The notes: generated by a model from the sequence alone, not told the origin. A stretch of 15,739 nucleotides of DNA from Clostridia bacterium (GCA_017529175.1 JAFXNX010000140.1:1-15739), one strand, 5' to 3'; counted from the first letter of the stretch, positions 7,554 through 15,032 are shown. Translations and numbers: made by a program.

Positions 7554-8183
7554 TCACCGCTTGTTGTACTCGCTCATCGCGTCTTGTATTTTTCCTGAAA
7601 CTATAAGCTCCAGAATATCAGCGGAGTGGATAAGACACTCCGTCATTTTCTTTACGTCATCTTCCGGTATCTTTCCGAGGACCCACGAGATGAGGTCCGT
7701 GTCGGGAGAGGGCTTTTTGCCGACGCCTATCCTGACTCTTGCGAAGTTGTCTGAGGAAAGGCATTCTATTATACTTTTCAGCCCGTTGTGTCCGCCGTCG
7801 GAGCCGCGCTCTCTGATCCTCATTTTTCCCGCGTCGAAATTGATATCGTCACAGAATACGACTATTTTCTCCGGCGGGATCTTGTAAAAGGATGCTGCGT
7901 CTCGAACGGCCTCGCCCGAGTTATTCATAAAGGTCGTCGGCTTCATCAAAAGCACGCTCTTTTCTGCCGACGTGACCCTTGCCGTGAACGCCTTGAATTT
8001 TGACTCGCGACACTCGGTACCGAGTTTTCCGCAGATAAAGTCGATCGCCTCGAAGCCCGCGTTGTGACGAGTGCCTGCGTAATCTCTCCCGGGGTTTCCG
8101 AGCCCTACGGCAAGGTATTCGGGGGGAGTTGTGCGTTCGCGCGGTTTTTCAATTTTTCTGAACAGATCGAAAATGCTCGCCAT
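7554..8183 (-). CDS. pth: Peptidyl-tRNA hydrolase
   Basis: A 209-residue enzyme that cleaves the ester bond of peptidyl-tRNA released from stalled ribosomes, recycling tRNA. Family motifs are in order and offset by about 20 from E. coli numbering: GLGNPG (Asn30), RHNAGF (catalytic His40), FMNNSG, DDINFDAGKMRIRERGSDGGHNGLKS. All expected catalytic and binding residues are visible. The first 22 residues (MASIFDLFRK...) are an extension beyond the E. coli protein. AAAGGA lies 6 bases before the ATG, and a minus-strand promoter lies just upstream, so this is the first gene of the operon. The pth–mfd order is conserved in many Firmicutes. Confidence 0.97.
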   Translation of the reverse strand: MASIFDLFRKIEKPRERTTPPEYLAVGLGNPGRDYAGTRHNAGFEAIDFICGKLGTECRESKFKAFTARVTSAEKSVLLMKPTTFMNNSGEAVRDAASFYKIPPEKIVVFCDDINFDAGKMRIRERGSDGGHNGLKSIIECLSSDNFARVRIGVGKKPSPDTDLISWVLGKIPEDDVKKMTECLIHSADILELIVSGKIQDAMSEYNKR

Positions 8184-8216
8184 AACGTGTCCTTTCGATT
8201 TTACTCTATAAAAATT

Positions 8217-8245
8217 ATAATATCATATTTTTGACGTGATCGCAA
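8217..8245 (-). promoter_or_regulatory. Promoter of the pth–mfd–foldase operon
   Basis: On the minus strand, TTGCGA (8245-8240) and TATTAT (8222-8217) are 17 bases apart. The predicted transcript begins near 8210, about 27 bases before the pth start. It is divergent from the sortase promoter. Confidence 0.65.
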
Positions 8246-8293
8246 GTTTTTGTATCTTATTTTTATAAAAACGGTAAAACATTTTATTTTTTA

Positions 8294-8322
8294 TTGAACT
8301 GGGGGCAAAAATATATTATAAT
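8294..8322 (+). promoter_or_regulatory. Strong sigma-A promoter of the sortase–rlmA unit
   Basis: TTGAAC (8294-8299) and a perfect TATAAT (8317-8322) are separated by 17 bases. The transcript should begin near 8329, leaving a leader of about 25 bases that contains the ribosome binding site. Confidence 0.8.
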
Positions 8323-8340
8323 GAATGTGAAAATTTAACG

Positions 8341-8349
8341 GGAGGTGAT
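8341..8349 (+). promoter_or_regulatory. Ribosome binding site that fixes the sortase start
   Basis: GGAGGTGAT is an unbroken match to the 16S rRNA 3' end. GGAGG ends 8 bases before GTG 8354. The longer in-frame GTG at 8345 lies inside this site, and ATG 8350 is out of frame, so GTG 8354 is the start. Confidence 0.85.
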
Positions 8350-8353
8350 ATGC

Positions 8354-9352
8354 GTGGCAAAGGGAAAGAAGAAAAAGAAGACGCCCGTCTGCGAGCAGAA
8401 GGCGGCAGCGCGTCCGGATCCGGAAGCGTTCGTCAAGTCGCTCGGCGAATATGACGGCGATGAGCCATGCGCGCCGTCCCGTAAGAAAAAGAAAAAGGGA
8501 CGCGCGTTCAACATCGTGTGGGCTGCGGTCATCGCCATCTGCGCCGCGGCGCTCATATACTGTATCGTTCTGATAGCTGACAATATCCGCGATAAGATAC
8601 GCGGAGAAGAAGTCTACAGCGAGGCGTCGGAGCTTTTTGATCCCGAGTCTATCTTCGCGCCGAACGGAGCGGGAACAGAAGGGGACGAACGCCCGGAATC
8701 GGTATACGAGCTTATAAAACGGAGCTTTGAAGGCGGCGGCGCGGACGCTGACGAGCCGTCCGTTGTCAATATGGACGAGATAAGGGCGAAGATAACCTCT
8801 CTCAAGCAGAAAAACGAAGACGTCGTCGGATGGATCTATATTGAGAATACGAAGATAAGTTATCCTCTTATGAGGAGCGCGTCGGGAGACGACGATTATT
8901 ACCTCACCCACGCGTTCAACGGGGAGTATCTGTCACTCGGCTCGATATATATGACGTCCGTCTGCGACGTTGTGCTGACAAACAATTTCAACACTCTTAT
9001 ATACGGGCATAACGTGGTGAACGGCGCGATGTTCCACGATCTTATGAAGTTTCTCGATCCGGATTTCTTCAACACACCGATCGTCATCTGTACGCTTGAC
9101 GGAGTGTACGTTTATCAGCCGTTTTCGATTTATGAGACGAGATATGATTACTATTATATACAGACCGATTTCAACTCTGAAGACGAGTATCTTGCGTACG
9201 CCGCGGAGATGAAGAGCAACAGCTCGATCCCATCGGAACTTTCAATAGGCGCCGGGGATACTATGATAACTCTGTCGACCTGCCTCGGAACGGGAGTATC
9301 GGGTCCCGGAAGATACGCGCTCCATGCTAAGCTGGTAGAGCATTATGACTGA
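8354..9352 (+). CDS. Class B sortase
   Basis: A 332-residue membrane cysteine transpeptidase of the kind that anchors surface proteins to peptidoglycan or pili. Numbering from GTG 8354, there is a long Lys-rich cytoplasmic tail with two KKKKK clusters (residues 1-51), one membrane helix (about 52-76, IVWAAVIAICAAALIYCIVLI), a linker, and the sortase domain from about 140. Typical class B features are EDVVGWIYIENTKISYPL, LIYGHN (catalytic His219), TLSTC (catalytic Cys310) and GRYALHAKLV (catalytic Arg320). The triad is complete, so it should be active. The substrate is unknown; no gene in the window shows a clear sorting signal, and the dockerin protein lacks one. The stop overlaps the next gene by 8 bases. 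The polybasic tail may bind membrane lipid or nucleic acid, or may be simple compositional drift. Confidence 0.93.
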   Translation: MAKGKKKKKTPVCEQKAAARPDPEAFVKSLGEYDGDEPCAPSRKKKKKGRAFNIVWAAVIAICAAALIYCIVLIADNIRDKIRGEEVYSEASELFDPESIFAPNGAGTEGDERPESVYELIKRSFEGGGADADEPSVVNMDEIRAKITSLKQKNEDVVGWIYIENTKISYPLMRSASGDDDYYLTHAFNGEYLSLGSIYMTSVCDVVLTNNFNTLIYGHNVVNGAMFHDLMKFLDPDFFNTPIVICTLDGVYVYQPFSIYETRYDYYYIQTDFNSEDEYLAYAAEMKSNSSIPSELSIGAGDTMITLSTCLGTGVSGPGRYALHAKLVEHYD

Positions 9353-10226
9353 TATGAAGACGGTATCATACTTTAAGTGTCCCGTTTGCGGGAATGATCT
9401 TTCAAAAGACGAAAAGAGCTTTTTCTGCACCGGTGAAAGACGTCATCTATTTGATATCTCGTCCGAAGGATACGTAAATCTTCTGCCGCCCGGACGCCTT
9501 CGCAACGCTCGCGCCGGAGACGACAGATCAATGATCGCAGCGAGGGCTTCATTTCTCGACCTCGGATATTATAAAAAGATATCGGAGAAAGCGGGAGAGC
9601 TTATTTCGGAAATTGCCGAAAATCAGAAAATGCAAGAGATCGTGCTTGCGGACTGCGCCTGCGGAGAGGGTTATCACACCTGCAATATAATTTCTGCACT
9701 TGTAGAAAATAATGGTGCGGACGTTGCGGCGCTCGCATTCGACGCGTCGAAATACGGCGCGGCGAAAGGCGCGAAGCGGGCAAGGAAAGCGGGACTTGCG
9801 GAGTGTCTTCAGTTTGCCGCTGCAAATATCTTCACGCTCCCCGTTAAGGACGGCGCGATAGACTTTGCGACAAGTATTTTCGCTCCTGTCGCATGGGACG
9901 AAATGCAAAGGATACTCAAAGACGACGGACGGCTGATCGTCGCGTCGTCTGGCGAGCGTCATCTTTTTGAACTTAGAGTGGCGCTTTACGACGCGCCGAG
10001 GACGGCGTCCGGCGTAGTGAATCACCCGGATAGTTTTGTCCTCGAGGATGAATCGGAGATATCCTACACGGTGTCTCTTGCCGATAATAAAGCGGTATGC
10101 GATCTTTTCTGCATGACGCAGTTTTACTACAGAACGAGCGAGCGCGACAGGGAGAAGCTCGGCGCCGTATCCCGCCTTGACGTTACGGTGGAAACAAAGT
10201 TTTCCGTGTATCGCAAAAAAATATAG
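9345..10226 (+). CDS. rlmA: RlmA-type 23S rRNA (guanine-N1) methyltransferase
   Basis: A 293-residue SAM-dependent methyltransferase whose relatives methylate N1 of G745 (RlmA-I) or G748 (RlmA-II/TlrB) in 23S rRNA near the exit tunnel; which base is modified here cannot be told. An N-terminal zinc finger has Cys12, Cys15, Cys28 and His34, followed by the family signature GYVNLLPPGR and GDDRSMIAARASFLDLGYY. SAM motif I is ADCACGEGYHT (about 102-112), then FDASKYGAAKGAKRA. SIFAPVAWDEMQRILKDDGRLIVAS and GERHLFELR match later family motifs. The last finger spacing is C-x5-H, whereas E. coli has C-x3-H. ATG 9345 lies inside the sortase 3' end; ATG 9354 is an alternative. GGTAGAG at 9334-9340 is a poor ribosome binding site, so coupling to sortase translation is likely. 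Confidence 0.88.
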   Translation: MTDMKTVSYFKCPVCGNDLSKDEKSFFCTGERRHLFDISSEGYVNLLPPGRLRNARAGDDRSMIAARASFLDLGYYKKISEKAGELISEIAENQKMQEIVLADCACGEGYHTCNIISALVENNGADVAALAFDASKYGAAKGAKRARKAGLAECLQFAAANIFTLPVKDGAIDFATSIFAPVAWDEMQRILKDDGRLIVASSGERHLFELRVALYDAPRTASGVVNHPDSFVLEDESEISYTVSLADNKAVCDLFCMTQFYYRTSERDREKLGAVSRLDVTVETKFSVYRKKI

Positions 10227-10228
10227 AG

Positions 10229-10255
10229 AAAGATGTGTTTCCCCACATCTTTTTT
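10229..10255 (+). terminator. Terminator after rlmA
   Basis: AAAGATGTG (10229-10237) pairs exactly with CACATCTTT (10244-10252) around a 6-base loop, and the 3' arm continues into a T-run to 10255. It begins 3 bases after the stop. Confidence 0.88.
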
Positions 10256-10270
10256 CATTTTCGATAATAC

Positions 10271-10299
10271 TTTACAAATTCTTAAAAGAGATGTATAAT
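10271..10299 (+). promoter_or_regulatory. Promoter of the VanZ-like–flavin reductase–murI unit
   Basis: TTTACA (10271-10276) and a perfect TATAAT (10294-10299) have a 17-base spacer. Transcription should begin near 10306. A start at ATG 10313 would leave almost no leader, which supports the start at 10343. Confidence 0.78.
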
Positions 10300-10342
10300 A
10301 ATTATAAGAATCATGCCCGACGCGCAATTAACGAGGTGGATC

Positions 10343-11044
10343 ATGAAAAACAACAAAAAACTGCTCACACTGCTTGCATATTTCTCCGCGGCTGTAGCTC
10401 TCGCCTCCGCGGCGGTGGTAATGGCTTCAATACTGATACCTTCTATGAAGATCAGGCTTCGCTTTTTCTTCGCGTGCATATTCATTCTGATCGTGTCGTC
10501 GATAGTTACCGTGATTTTCACCTGCAATATCATCGAGGATGAAAAAAGAAAGAACATCATCGTCAAGACGACGATGATCGCATCGTTTGCGGCGTATCTT
10601 ACGGTATTTTTGGGATTCCTGTTCTTGCTCAAGGCGTTTTCGAATCACGCGAGCTTTACGTTTGCTTATAATAAAAGATGGCTCAGCGACGCGATACCGC
10701 AGCTCATACCGTTCAAGTCTACCGCGGGAAAAGTCGCCGGAATGTTCAGCGGAAGCAGAAACGTTTTCATCACGCTCATCGAGCTTTTCGGAAGCTTGTT
10801 TGCGTTCGTTCCGTTCTCGTTCTTCCTTCCGGCTATGTTCAAGAACATGCGCTCGTTCAATTCATTTCTTCCGGTCATCGTATTTCTTACGGTGTTGACC
10901 GAGGCCTTCCAGGGAATGTTCAGACTCGGCACCTGTCGTATCGACGACTTTATTCTCGGCGTGGGCGGCGCGTGCATCGCGTTCTATATTTTCAGACGCC
11001 CGCGCGTTATAAGATTTTTCGACAGTAAGCACATATATTTTTAG
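10343..11044 (+). CDS. VanZ-like family membrane protein
   Basis: A 233-residue multi-pass membrane protein from ATG 10343, chosen because GAGGTG (10333-10338) stands just upstream and the promoter leaves a leader of about 37 bases. Hydrophobic segments lie near residues 8-32, 40-62, 72-98, 140-165, 170-195 and 205-225. The C-terminal half has the VanZ pattern: QLIPFKS, then ITLIELFGSLFAFVPFSFFLP, a basic loop KNMRSF, VIVFLTVLTEAFQGMF, and IDDFILGVGGACIAFYIF. VanZ of enterococci gives low-level teicoplanin resistance, but most family members are not in resistance clusters and their role is unclear. No van genes are nearby, so resistance should not be assumed. It is first in a unit with a flavin reductase and murI, the latter being a peptidoglycan precursor gene. 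Confidence 0.85.
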   Translation: MKNNKKLLTLLAYFSAAVALASAAVVMASILIPSMKIRLRFFFACIFILIVSSIVTVIFTCNIIEDEKRKNIIVKTTMIASFAAYLTVFLGFLFLLKAFSNHASFTFAYNKRWLSDAIPQLIPFKSTAGKVAGMFSGSRNVFITLIELFGSLFAFVPFSFFLPAMFKNMRSFNSFLPVIVFLTVLTEAFQGMFRLGTCRIDDFILGVGGACIAFYIFRRPRVIRFFDSKHIYF

Positions 11045-11054
11045 AGGTCAGGCT

Positions 11055-11702
11055 ATGGCAAAGGTATTGTGGAAGGGCGGTACGCTGCTCGGTCCTCTGC
11101 CCGCGGTCATGGTGACGTGCGGAGATATGGAAAACTCCAATATCATCACCGTCGCCTGGTGCGGCATAATCAACAGCGACCCTCCAAAAACGTACATTTC
11201 GGTAAGGCCGGAGAGGTACTCGTACGGCATTATCAAAGAGCGCGGTGAATTTGCGATAAATCTTACCGGAGCGTCAATCGTAAAGTGGGCTGATTATCTC
11301 GGAGTTTATACCGGGAGAAAAATAGATAAATTCAAAAAGAGCGGTCTTACAAAAGCGGCGGCGAGCGAGATCGCGTGTCCGCTTATCGAAGAGAGTCCGC
11401 TTTCTCTCGAGTGCCGCGTTACCGATATCGTGCCTCTCGGAAGTCACGATATGTTTATCGCCGACATAGTCGCCGTCGACGTTGACGAGAGTCTTCTCGA
11501 CAAGGCGGGCAAGCTGCATATCGAGCGAGCAGGTCTTGCGGCGTTTGCTCACGGAGAATATTTCGCGCTCGGGCGCAGTCTCGGACAGTTCGGCTTCTCC
11601 GTTGCAAAGAAAAAGAAAAATCACAAAAAGAGTTCTTCAAGTAATAAAAACAATTCAAATGGAAAAAAGGATCCGCGGAGTAAACCCGCGACGGAGCGAT
11701 AA
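11055..11702 (+). CDS. Flavin reductase-like, FMN-binding split-barrel protein
   Basis: A 215-residue protein of the flavin reductase-like family (DIM6/NTAB type), which binds FMN in a split beta-barrel. Recognisable parts are the start GGTLLGPLPAVMVTCGD, NIITVAWCGIINSDPPKTYISVRPERYSYGII, EFAINLTGASIVKWADYLGVYTGRKIDKFK, and later ECRVTDIVPLGSHDMFIADIVAVDVDE. The family covers flavin reductases and uncharacterised flavoproteins, so the substrate is not predictable. The fold ends near residue 185. A basic low-complexity tail (about 186-215, rich in Lys, Ser and Asn) follows and looks disordered. GAGG at 11044-11047, overlapping the stop of the VanZ-like gene, supports the ATG; only 10 bases separate the two genes. 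murI begins one base after its stop. Confidence 0.88.
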   Translation: MAKVLWKGGTLLGPLPAVMVTCGDMENSNIITVAWCGIINSDPPKTYISVRPERYSYGIIKERGEFAINLTGASIVKWADYLGVYTGRKIDKFKKSGLTKAAASEIACPLIEESPLSLECRVTDIVPLGSHDMFIADIVAVDVDESLLDKAGKLHIERAGLAAFAHGEYFALGRSLGQFGFSVAKKKKNHKKSSSSNKNNSNGKKDPRSKPATER

Positions 11703-11703
11703 T

Positions 11704-12477
11704 ATGGACAAGAAAGAACTGCCGATCGCCGTTTTCGATTCGGGGCTCGGCGGTATTTCGGTATTGAGACGGATCTGCGGCGTTTTGCCGGAAGAGAAGT
11801 ATATCTATTTCGGCGATTCCGCTAACGCGCCGTACGGTGAAAAAAGTCCTGAATGGATACTTGAGAGGTGCCGCGCGATCACGGAGTCGTTCATTCGCCG
11901 CGGAGTCAAAGCGATCGTCGTCGCCTGCAATACGGCGACGGGAGTTGCGGCGAAGGCGCTTCGCGCCGAGTACCCCGATATTCCGATAATAGGACTCGAG
12001 CCCGCGCTCAAGCCTGCCGTCGAGAGCGAAAGACCCGGGGCGGTGATAGTAATGGCGACGCCGGTCACTCTTGAAAGCGAAAAATTCAAGGCTCTGCTGT
12101 CAAGATTCAAAGAAGAGCGCGAAATAATACTTATGCCCGCGCCGCGCCTTGTCAGTTTTGTTGAGAACGGAATTTATGAAGGCGACGAGATCGAGAGCTA
12201 TATCGCAAAGCTGATCGAACCGTACAGCGGCGCCGATATCGCGTCTGTCGTTCTCGGGTGTACTCATTTCCCGTTTCTTAAAAAGAGTATTGAAAAAGTC
12301 GTCGGAGACGTTGATCTTTACGACGGCGCGTTCGGCACCGCGAAAGAGACGCTCAGGCGACTTACGGAGCTTGATCTCTTGAGCAGAGACGGCGACGGAC
12401 ACATAATGATGGAAAACAGTCTCGGAAAAGACGAGATCATCGACCGCTCATGGGAGCTGTTTGAGAGAGAACTTTAA
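11704..12477 (+). CDS. murI: Glutamate racemase
   Basis: A 257-residue cofactor-independent racemase that makes D-glutamate for peptidoglycan precursors. Motifs in order are IAVFDSGLGG (Asp12 and Ser13), YFGDSANAPYGEKS, VVACNTATGVA (catalytic Cys75), IIGLEPALKPAV, VMATPVTLES, and VVLGCTHFPFL (catalytic Cys186 with His188). Both proton-transfer cysteines are present and the length is normal. GGAG at 11693-11696 stands 7 bases before ATG, and the start lies one base after the stop of the flavin reductase gene, so the two are cotranscribed and probably translationally linked. A strong hairpin follows the stop. Confidence 0.96.
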   Translation: MDKKELPIAVFDSGLGGISVLRRICGVLPEEKYIYFGDSANAPYGEKSPEWILERCRAITESFIRRGVKAIVVACNTATGVAAKALRAEYPDIPIIGLEPALKPAVESERPGAVIVMATPVTLESEKFKALLSRFKEEREIILMPAPRLVSFVENGIYEGDEIESYIAKLIEPYSGADIASVVLGCTHFPFLKKSIEKVVGDVDLYDGAFGTAKETLRRLTELDLLSRDGDGHIMMENSLGKDEIIDRSWELFEREL

Positions 12478-12490
12478 ATTAACAGAAGAT

Positions 12491-12522
12491 AACGGGGGTC
12501 GGAATCAGCCCCCGTTGTTTTT
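12491..12522. terminator. Shared hairpin terminator between murI and the GNAT gene
   Basis: AACGGGGG (12491-12498) pairs exactly with CCCCCGTT (12509-12516), 10-base loop. On the plus strand GTTTTT follows, a good terminator for murI. On the minus strand the same stem sits 18 bases after the GNAT stop, followed by a weaker T-rich stretch, so it may serve both converging units. Confidence 0.85.
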
Positions 12523-12534
12523 GGTTTTAAGTAA

Positions 12535-13332
12535 TTACAGTGCAGAAACCGTATGTACTTTTCCTTTCGGAACGTATCCTACTTTTTCGTAGCAGGAGTT
12601 TGACGCTTCGTAATCTGCGTCGGTGTAAAGCATCGGGGTAAGTCCTGCGCTGCTTATCATATCGGACACCCTGTAGACCATGTTTTGAGCGTAATGCTTT
12701 CTGCGGTATCCGATCTTTGTCAGAACGGCTCCGATACACGCAAGAGACCCGAGAACTTTGTAATTGCAGGAAGATACCGTTTCGCCTTTCGCGTTCTTCC
12801 AAAAGAAGAGCGTGCCGCGTTCGATGTGTCCTATAACGTTTTCCGTCAGTTTATCGTAAGTCGGGATCGGTTTACCGATATACTCGAAGAAAAGCGCGCG
12901 AAGGGAAGCGGCTTCTTCAACGTCGTCCGGCGTACATAAATACAGTTCTCCGTCCGCTTCGACTGCGGGCTTGACCGGAGACGGACAGTCATACGCGTAC
13001 ATTCGCTCGGTGACCCCGACTCTGACGCCCGTCTGTTCGCCTTTTTTTACGAAATAGTCCGCCGTATCGGACTTCATTATGATTTGATATCCACTTGAGA
13101 AAGGAAGGTATTCGGCGACAAGATCCCACGCAGTATCCTTTATCTGATCGGGACAATCATCCGACGTCCACAGCCACACGGGATGGGGATGGTTTGAATA
13201 ACAGAGGATAAGGTCGCGGTGGTCCGTTCTGATAAGGTCGCAGTTTTGTTTGAGTATTTTGTTCAGAACGAAAAAAGTGTACGGATCCCGCTCAAGAAGC
13301 TCAAAGTCTTTTTCTTTTGCAAAAGAATCCAT
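12535..13332 (-). CDS. GNAT-family N-acetyltransferase
   Basis: A 265-residue protein whose C-terminal half (about 125-265) is a Gcn5-type acetyltransferase domain, transferring acetyl from acetyl-CoA to an unknown amine. Visible elements are ELYLCTPDDVEEAASLRALFFEYIG, GTLFFWKNAKGETVSSCNYKV, the CoA-binding region ACIGAVLTKIGYRRKHYAQNMVYRVSDMI, and SNSCYEKVGYVPKGKVH near the end. The glycine-rich loop is less canonical than usual (YRRKHYA in place of R-x-x-G-x-G/A). Residues 1-124 (with PHPVWLWTSDD) are a separate N-terminal part, seen in long GNAT proteins of Clostridia. AAGGA lies 8 bases before the ATG. It follows the Xaa-Pro peptidase gene by 42 bases with no clear promoter of its own, so it is probably the last gene of that operon. 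Confidence 0.85.
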   Translation of the reverse strand: MDSFAKEKDFELLERDPYTFFVLNKILKQNCDLIRTDHRDLILCYSNHPHPVWLWTSDDCPDQIKDTAWDLVAEYLPFSSGYQIIMKSDTADYFVKKGEQTGVRVGVTERMYAYDCPSPVKPAVEADGELYLCTPDDVEEAASLRALFFEYIGKPIPTYDKLTENVIGHIERGTLFFWKNAKGETVSSCNYKVLGSLACIGAVLTKIGYRRKHYAQNMVYRVSDMISSAGLTPMLYTDADYEASNSCYEKVGYVPKGKVHTVSAL

Positions 13333-13374
13333 AAATTACATCCTTACTTGATACGTCAGATAAACGTTTTGCCG

Positions 13375-14445
13375 TCAAATCTCTATCAATTCCTTCGGTG
13401 CTTTTGTGAGATTTACAGCCGATCCCTCAGTGATATATACCATATCCTCGATACGGCAACCGTACTTGCCTTCGACGTAGATGCCCGGCTCGACAGTAAC
13501 TATCTCTCCGCGCTTGAGAGTAAGGCCTTCGGGAGATTTAGGAGAGAGGTTAGGAAGCTCATGGATAAGAAGTCCGACGCCGTGTCCGAGCGAATGGCCA
13601 AAGCAGCCCTTATACTCGGTCGAATCAATAATGTCGCGCGCGATCTTGTCCATCTCTCTGTTGTACTCGCCTTCCTTGATGACGTCGAGCACGGCGGTCT
13701 GCGCCTTCAGTACCGTGTCATAGAGCCGTTTCATATCCGCGTCGGCTTTTCCGATAACGACCGTTCTTGTCATATCGGAGTGATAACCGTCGATCGTCGC
13801 TCCGAAGTCGAGGGTGAGGAATCCGCGCTCGAGCCTTACGTTTCTCGGAACTCCGTGAGGACTTGAAGAATTTGAACCGGAGACGGCTATCGTATCGAAA
13901 CTGATGTTTTCGGCGCCGCCGCGCTTCATAAGATATTCAAGCTCCGCGGCGACTTCCTTCTCGGTCATATCGTATTTGATCCTGCCGAGCAGTTCTTCGA
14001 GCGCAGCTTCGGCGATCCTTTGCGCTTTAACAATGCAGTCGACCTCGTCCTGCGTTTTTGTTATCCTGAGCGCGTCCATAACTTTTGCCGACGGAACGAA
14101 CTCGACGCCGGACAGCGCTTCCTTCAGCTTCGAGTAGTGCTTGAAGGTCATATCGCCTTCTTCGAATCCCAAAGTTTTGACTTCGTTCTCGTCGAGGCAT
14201 TCGCGAAGATATTCCGTCTCCTCTTTCGTCGGCATGACGACTTCAAAGCCGTCCGCGCTCTCTCTTTTCGCCGCTTCAATGTATCTGAAATCGGCGAAGA
14301 CGTACGACTTGTTCTTCGTTATGAGCACCTGTCCGTCGGGGTTGTTGAAGGAGCAGGCGTAGCGGTGGTTTTCCGTCGACGTGATGTAAATGGCGTCGAC
14401 TCCCGTCGTTTTCATTTCCTGTTTGATTCTTTCAAGTCTTGTCAT
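13375..14445 (-). CDS. Xaa-Pro aminopeptidase/dipeptidase (M24B metallopeptidase)
   Basis: A 356-residue cytosolic pita-bread metallopeptidase that cleaves peptides next to proline. The N-terminal creatinase-like domain (1-125) includes VDAIYITSTENHRYACSF. The catalytic domain (about 130-350) has all five metal ligands: Asp213 and Asp224 (LDFGATIDGYHSDMTRT), His288 (SLGHGVGL), Glu319 (VEPGIYV) and Glu333 (CRIEDM). Their spacing matches prolidases. Length and motifs do not separate aminopeptidase P (PepP-like) from prolidase (PepQ-like), so no symbol is given. AAGGAG stands just before the ATG. It lies 66 bases after the yqeG-like gene and 42 before the GNAT gene, all on one strand, so one transcript is likely; no good promoter is visible in either gap. 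Confidence 0.94.
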   Translation of the reverse strand: MTRLERIKQEMKTTGVDAIYITSTENHRYACSFNNPDGQVLITKNKSYVFADFRYIEAAKRESADGFEVVMPTKEETEYLRECLDENEVKTLGFEEGDMTFKHYSKLKEALSGVEFVPSAKVMDALRITKTQDEVDCIVKAQRIAEAALEELLGRIKYDMTEKEVAAELEYLMKRGGAENISFDTIAVSGSNSSSPHGVPRNVRLERGFLTLDFGATIDGYHSDMTRTVVIGKADADMKRLYDTVLKAQTAVLDVIKEGEYNREMDKIARDIIDSTEYKGCFGHSLGHGVGLLIHELPNLSPKSPEGLTLKRGEIVTVEPGIYVEGKYGCRIEDMVYITEGSAVNLTKAPKELIEI

Positions 14446-14511
14446 ATTGATCTCCTTGCGCGGATAGCGCGAAATATTATTATGCGGTGCGTTATGTGAA
14501 TGTGCGGCGCG

Positions 14512-15024
14512 TCATTTGGTGCGCTTGATTTTTTCGTATTTTTTCATATACGGTTTTTCGATCGCGCGTTTGAATTTGAAAAACAGAGTTTTTTTGTCTT
14601 TTATCGGCGGAACGATCACGGCGCGCATACCCGCTCTGTGAGCGGCGAGGGCGTCGGTCAAAAGCTGATCTCCGAGAAAGACTGTCTTTTCCGGCGTCGT
14701 TCCCATTTCCTTTACCGCAAGCAAAATGTACTTTACAGACGGCTTTTTGACGTCGGAGTACGCGGCGCAGGGAAGCCCTCTGCAAAAGCGCGCGACACGG
14801 TCTTCCTTGTTGTTCGAGACGAGAGTCAGCGCTATCCCATCCGAAACAAGCGAGTTCACCCATTCGACGACGCGCGGCGGCGCTATGGGGTCCTCGTAAG
14901 GCGCGAGCGTATTGTCGATATCGCTTATCACCGCGTCTGCGCCGAGACTTTTTATAAGGTCGGGAGTAAGCTCGACGAAAGAACCGAGTGTCATATCAGG
15001 CATAAGTTTTTTTTCGAGTATCAC
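14512..15024 (-). CDS. yqeG: YqeG-type HAD-superfamily (subclass IIIA) phosphatase
   Basis: A 170-residue HAD phosphatase from GTG 15024. The start was chosen because GGGAGG (15038-15033) ends 8 bases upstream; a longer frame opening at TTG 15045 would have this site inside its coding part, and the shorter protein begins MILEKKLMPD, close to YqeG family members. The four HAD motifs are present: DIDNTLAPY (nucleophile Asp35, acid Asp37), SNN, KPS, and GDQLLTD. YqeG relatives include phosphatidylglycerophosphate phosphatases of cyanobacteria and plants, so a step in phospholipid synthesis is possible but not shown. The C-terminal tail is Lys-rich (KYEKIKRTK). It leads the operon with the Xaa-Pro peptidase and GNAT genes and has its own upstream promoter. 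Confidence 0.88.
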   Translation of the reverse strand: MILEKKLMPDMTLGSFVELTPDLIKSLGADAVISDIDNTLAPYEDPIAPPRVVEWVNSLVSDGIALTLVSNNKEDRVARFCRGLPCAAYSDVKKPSVKYILLAVKEMGTTPEKTVFLGDQLLTDALAAHRAGMRAVIVPPIKDKKTLFFKFKRAIEKPYMKKYEKIKRTK

Positions 15025-15032
15025 ATTCGCCG

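Noticed and set aside
10313..10342. Earlier ATG at 10313 as the VanZ-like start
   Set aside because: It would sit about 7 bases from the predicted transcript start with no ribosome binding site and would add ten polar residues before the first helix. ATG 10343 has GAGGTG upstream.
10343..11044. Glycopeptide resistance locus because of the VanZ-like protein
   Set aside because: No VanH, VanA, VanX, VanY or two-component genes are present, and most VanZ-family proteins are unrelated to resistance clusters.
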